64,000 nucleotides of DNA from Colwellia sp. 20A7. GTDB lineage: Bacteria; Pseudomonadota; Gammaproteobacteria; Enterobacterales; Alteromonadaceae. Both the position numbers and the translations under genes were made by a program. The notes under the pieces are model-generated. The model saw only the letters and a list, made by a program, of their open reading frames with translations. It did not search any database and was not told where the DNA came from. The stretch is from the NCBI RefSeq assembly GCF_009832865.1, contig NZ_CP047130.1, positions 1,178,001 to 1,242,000 on the forward strand, given 5' to 3'. Shown here piece after piece: positions 60,290 through 64,000 of the stretch (position 1 is its first letter; every line of letters begins with the position of its first letter).

Positions 60290-63200
60290 TTAGCCGATAA
60301 AGGCTCTTGCATTGCGGAACATTCTAACCCAAGGTGAATCTTCACCCCAGCTATCTGGATGCCATGAGTTAGCAACTGTTCTAAATACACGCTCAGGATG
60401 CGGCATCATAATCGTTACGCGACCATCAGTAGTTGTTAATGAAGTTATACCGTCTACTGAGCCATTAGGATTAGCAGGGTAGGTTTCAGTAACATCACCG
60501 TAGTTGTTTACAAAGCGCATTGATACTGTGCCTGAGTTGTTGGCAGCATCAATCGCTTCATCAGATTTAAACTCAGCATGACCTTCACCGTGTGAAACAG
60601 CAATTGGCATACGAGAGCCAGCCATACCTTTAAACAGTACAGAAGGGCTTTCTTGAATTTCAACTAATGAGAAACGTGCTTCAAAACGCTCAGATTTGTT
60701 TTGTACAAAATGAGGCCAGTGCTCAGAGCCAGGGATGATTTCTTTTAAGTTAGATAACATCTGACAACCGTTACACACACCTAAACTGAACGTATCTTCA
60801 CGTTCAAAGAAAGTTTTAAACATAGCGCGAGCGTTGGCATTGAATAAGATTGATTTTGCCCAACCTTCACCAGCACCTAATACGTCACCGTATGAGAAAC
60901 CGCCACAAGCCACTAAACCATTAAAATCAGCTAAGTCAGTTCTACCAGATAATATGTCAGACATATGGACATCAATAGCAACAAAGCCTGCTCTGTCAAA
61001 TGAAGCAGCCATTTCTACATGAGAGTTAACGCCTTGCTCACGTAAAATTGCGATACGTGGGTTAGCGATTGTTCCATTCGTAGAATTAGCCGCATCTTTA
61101 ACAATTAAATCAGCAACTATGTCTTCATTAATATCAAAAGTCAGCTCAGTGTTTAAACCTGGATCTTCAGTATCAAATTTAACATCATGTTCTTGTTGTG
61201 CACACTCTGGGTTATCACGAAGTGACTGCATTTTATAAGTCGTTTGTGCCCATGTAGTACGGTAATAAGTACGAGAGTTTTCTAATACAACCTCACCATC
61301 ACGGCTAAAGCGAATAGTATCTTCATTGTTAAGCGTACCAATAACGGTAGCTAACTCGGCAATACCATACTCAGCGAACATTGCGTTTACTGCGTCAAGG
61401 TCACTGTTCAGTACTTGAATAACACCACCTAACTCTTCATTGAATAAAGTAGCTAAGTCATCACTTACACCATTTTCAGTATCTACACTAACGAGTTTTG
61501 TGATATCAATATCAACACCCGTATGACCGGCAAAAGCCATTTCAGTTACTGTAGTGAATAAACCACCGTCTGAAATATCATGATAAGCAATTAGTTTTTC
61601 AGCGCGAACCAAATTTTGCATCGCATTGAAGAAGCCTTTTAATACTTCTGGGCTATCAACATCAGGGGTTTCATTACCAAGCTGTTTATAAACTTGCGCT
61701 AAACATGAGCCACCTAAACGTTTCTTACCGTTTGATAAATCAATCGCGATAAGTGTCGTCTCGCCTTTATTAGAGCGAAGCTCAGGAGTCACAGTTTTAC
61801 GAATATCTTCTACAACACCAAAAGCAGTAATAATAAGTGACAGTGGTGATGTTACCGATTTTTGTACACCGTCATCTTCCCATTGGGTTTTCATCGACAT
61901 AGAGTCTTTACCCACTGGAATTGTTAATCCAAGTGCAGGACACAGTTCTTCACCAATAGCTTTTACTGCTTCATAAAGACCAGCATCTTCACCAGGATGA
62001 CCTGCAGGAGACATCCAGTTAGCTGAAAGTTTTATACGATTCAATCTCTCACCGTCAGCACCAGCGATATCAGTACCAGCGATGTTAGTTAATGACTCAG
62101 CTACAGCTAAACGAGCAGAAGCGCCAAAGTTAAGTAATGCAACTGGCGTACGTTCACCTAAAGCCATTGCTTCACCGTGGTAAGAGTCAAGTGCTGATGC
62201 GGTAACACCACAATCGGCAACAGGCACCTGCCAAGGTCCAACCATTTGATCGCGGTTAACCATACCAGTAACACTGCGATCGCCAATGGTAATTAAGAAT
62301 GTTTTTTCAGCAACTGTTGGTAAAGATAAAATTCTGTTCGCTGCATCTTCTAAGCTTACGTTGCTAAAATCTAATACATCACCAGCCGCTTTTGCTGATT
62401 TTACATCTTTGATAATTTTAGGTGTTTTACCTAAAAGGACATCAAGCGGTAAATCAATAGGGGTATTTAATTTTTCATCATCTGCGAAATGTGAATCGGT
62501 AACCGTTAAGTGCTCTTCTTCAGTAGCACGACCAACAACAGCATACGGTGCACGTTCGCGTTCACATATTTTTTCAAATGTTGCTAAATTTTTATCTGAA
62601 ACAGCAATAACGTAACGTTCTTGAGATTCATTACACCAAATTTCATGTGGTGCCATACTACGTTCGTCATTTGGTACGTTGCGTAGTTCAAATACACCAC
62701 CACGTCCGCCATCAGACACTAACTCAGGGAAAGCATTAGACAAACCACCTGCGCCAACATCATGAATAAAAGCTATTGGGTTTTCTTCACCTAACTGCCA
62801 ACATTTATCGATAACTTCCTGACAACGACGTTCCATTTCTGGATTTTCGCGTTGAACAGAAGCAAAATCTAAGTTTTCAGCTGATTGACCTGAAGCCATT
62901 GATGAGGCAGCACCGCCACCTAAGCCAATGTTCATTGCTGGGCCACCTAAAGCAATTAGGTTAGCGCCAACAATAATCTCACGCTTTTGTACATGTTCAT
63001 CACGTATGTTACCTAAACCACCGGCAAGCATAATTGGTTTGTGGTAACCACGTACCTCAACACCATTGAATGAGTTAACCTCTTCTTCGTAAGTACGGAA
63101 ATAACCTAGTATAGCTGGACGACCAAATTCATTGTTAAATGCTGCGCCACCTAATGGACCTTCCAGCATAATATCTAATGCAGTAACAATTCGACTTGGT

Positions 63201-64000
63201 TTACCAAAATCAGTTTCCCATGGTTGGACAAAATCGGGAATACGTAAGTTAGATACAGAGAAACCAACTAAACCTGCTTTAGGTTTTGAGCCTATACCTG
63301 TAGCGCCTTCATCACGAATCTCACCGCCACTGCCTGTTGCAGCACCTGGGTATGGTGAAATAGCAGTTGGGTGGTTATGGGTTTCAACTTTCATCAATAC
63401 TTGAATATCTTCATGGTGATAACCATAAACATTTGTTTCAGCATTAGGGAAGAAGCGACCACCTTTATTACCAACCATTACTGCAGCGTTATCACTGTAA
63501 GCGCTAAGTACGTAATCACTGTTTAGTTCATGAGTATTACGAATCATTTTAAATAATGATTTTTCTTGTTTAACGCCATCAATAGTCCAATCAGCGTTAA
63601 ATATTTTATGACGACAATGTTCTGAGTTTGCTTGAGCAAACATATATAGTTCAATATCGTGCGGGTTACGGCCTAATTTCGTGAAGTTTTCAAATAAATA
63701 GTTAACTTCATCTTCTGCAAGCGCTAAACCTAATTCAATGTTAGCGTTAACTAAAGCTGCTTTTCCGCCATTTTCAATATCAATCGCAGTAAGCTTACCT
63801 GGTTCACTGCTAGCAAATAATAAACTTGCTTGCTCAAAGTCGTTGAAAATACTTTCCATCATACGGTCGTGTAATAACGCGTTTAATTGTACTTCTTGCG
63901 CTGTAGTTAATGCTTCATCGTCTTGTATTGATACATAATAAGCAATACCGCGCTCTAAACGTACTACATTAGTAAGGCCACAATTGTGCGCTATATCGGT
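60290..64000 (-). CDS. purL: Phosphoribosylformylglycinamidine synthase (5' end outside window)
   Basis: ATP- and glutamine-dependent amidation of FGAR in purine synthesis. The frame is open to the window edge (1236 residues visible), so the real start lies beyond 64000; the first visible residues TDIAHNCGL match E. coli PurL near residue 90. A start at 63862 would cut conserved sequence. Features: the linker domain ([19 protein letters not shown]), [12 protein letters not shown], two AIRS-like ATP domains, and the C-terminal glutaminase with the catalytic Cys in GVCNGCQM and MPHPERVFR. It is the large, single-chain gammaproteobacterial type. Confidence 0.97.
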   Translation of the reverse strand, partial: TDIAHNCGLTNVVRLERGIAYYVSIQDDEALTTAQEVQLNALLHDRMMESIFNDFEQASLLFASSEPGKLTAIDIENGGKAALVNANIELGLALAEDEVNYLFENFTKLGRNPHDIELYMFAQANSEHCRHKIFNADWTIDGVKQEKSLFKMIRNTHELNSDYVLSAYSDNAAVMVGNKGGRFFPNAETNVYGYHHEDIQVLMKVETHNHPTAISPYPGAATGSGGEIRDEGATGIGSKPKAGLVGFSVSNLRIPDFVQPWETDFGKPSRIVTALDIMLEGPLGGAAFNNEFGRPAILGYFRTYEEEVNSFNGVEVRGYHKPIMLAGGLGNIRDEHVQKREIIVGANLIALGGPAMNIGLGGGAASSMASGQSAENLDFASVQRENPEMERRCQEVIDKCWQLGEENPIAFIHDVGAGGLSNAFPELVSDGGRGGVFELRNVPNDERSMAPHEIWCNESQERYVIAVSDKNLATFEKICERERAPYAVVGRATEEEHLTVTDSHFADDEKLNTPIDLPLDVLLGKTPKIIKDVKSAKAAGDVLDFSNVSLEDAANRILSLPTVAEKTFLITIGDRSVTGMVNRDQMVGPWQVPVADCGVTASALDSYHGEAMALGERTPVALLNFGASARLAVAESLTNIAGTDIAGADGERLNRIKLSANWMSPAGHPGEDAGLYEAVKAIGEELCPALGLTIPVGKDSMSMKTQWEDDGVQKSVTSPLSLIITAFGVVEDIRKTVTPELRSNKGETTLIAIDLSNGKKRLGGSCLAQVYKQLGNETPDVDSPEVLKGFFNAMQNLVRAEKLIAYHDISDGGLFTTVTEMAFAGHTGVDIDITKLVSVDTENGVSDDLATLFNEELGGVIQVLNSDLDAVNAMFAEYGIAELATVIGTLNNEDTIRFSRDGEVVLENSRTYYRTTWAQTTYKMQSLRDNPECAQQEHDVKFDTEDPGLNTELTFDINEDIVADLIVKDAANSTNGTIANPRIAILREQGVNSHVEMAASFDRAGFVAIDVHMSDILSGRTDLADFNGLVACGGFSYGDVLGAGEGWAKSILFNANARAMFKTFFEREDTFSLGVCNGCQMLSNLKEIIPGSEHWPHFVQNKSERFEARFSLVEIQESPSVLFKGMAGSRMPIAVSHGEGHAEFKSDEAIDAANNSGTVSMRFVNNYGDVTETYPANPNGSVDGITSLTTTDGRVTIMMPHPERVFRTVANSWHPDSWGEDSPWVRMFRNARAFIG

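Noticed and set aside
62286..62615. 109-codon plus-strand frame inside purL
   Set aside because: Antisense to a conserved part of purL; arises from codon bias of the real gene.

Overview
The window is a contiguous piece of an AT-rich chromosome from a marine gammaproteobacterium of the order Alteromonadales, most like Colwellia or another Colwelliaceae member. This rests on the protein sequences, the Vibrio/Shewanella-type gene order, a PomB-type sodium stator protein, a PlzD-like PilZ gene between radA and serB, and the low GC content. Naming the genus is an inference. About 60 genes fill nearly the whole window, almost all of them housekeeping. I see no rRNA, tRNA, CRISPR array, insertion sequence, prophage or integron.

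Layout. 1-9.5 kb: 3' part of pomB, thiI, panE, a VanZ-like gene, yajQ, a ybaA-like gene, slyD, ygfZ, sdhE-ygfX and nadB. 9.5-19.2 kb: the envelope-stress operon rpoE-rseA-rseB-rseC, then lepA, lepB-rnc-era, recO, pdxJ and acpS. 19.3-32.5 kb: a small unknown gene, barA, rlmD, relA, mazG, a TrmH-family methyltransferase, a YbaN-like gene, a DUF4202 gene, pyrG and eno. 32.7-41.1 kb: an unknown gene, ftsB-ispD-ispF-truD-surE-pcm-yqaA-nlpD-rpoS and a FlgO-like lipoprotein gene. 41.3-50.2 kb: mutS, recA under a canonical SOS promoter, and metA-metH under a likely MetJ operator. 50.5-64 kb: hpf, a DPP4-type peptidase, radA, a PilZ protein, serB, ytjB, a TatD-type nuclease gene and purL, whose 5' end lies beyond the window.

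How the genes work together. Three stress circuits are visible: sigma-E with its anti-sigma system and a probable autoregulatory promoter; RpoS with NlpD; and the stringent-response and stationary-phase regulators RelA, BarA and HPF. DNA repair is represented by mutS, recA, radA and recO. Methionine synthesis (metA, metH) and isoprenoid synthesis (ispD, ispF) form short metabolic clusters.

I found no convincing undescribed multi-gene system. The points most worth checking are small: a 12-codon ORF with a strong Shine-Dalgarno sequence just upstream of hpf, five tandem met boxes over the metA -35 element, a sigma-E-like promoter before rpoE, a 36-bp perfect palindrome between era and recO, a 16-bp perfect inverted repeat abutting the recA promoter, an atypical EFSD motif in RelA, and two unrecognised protein families.
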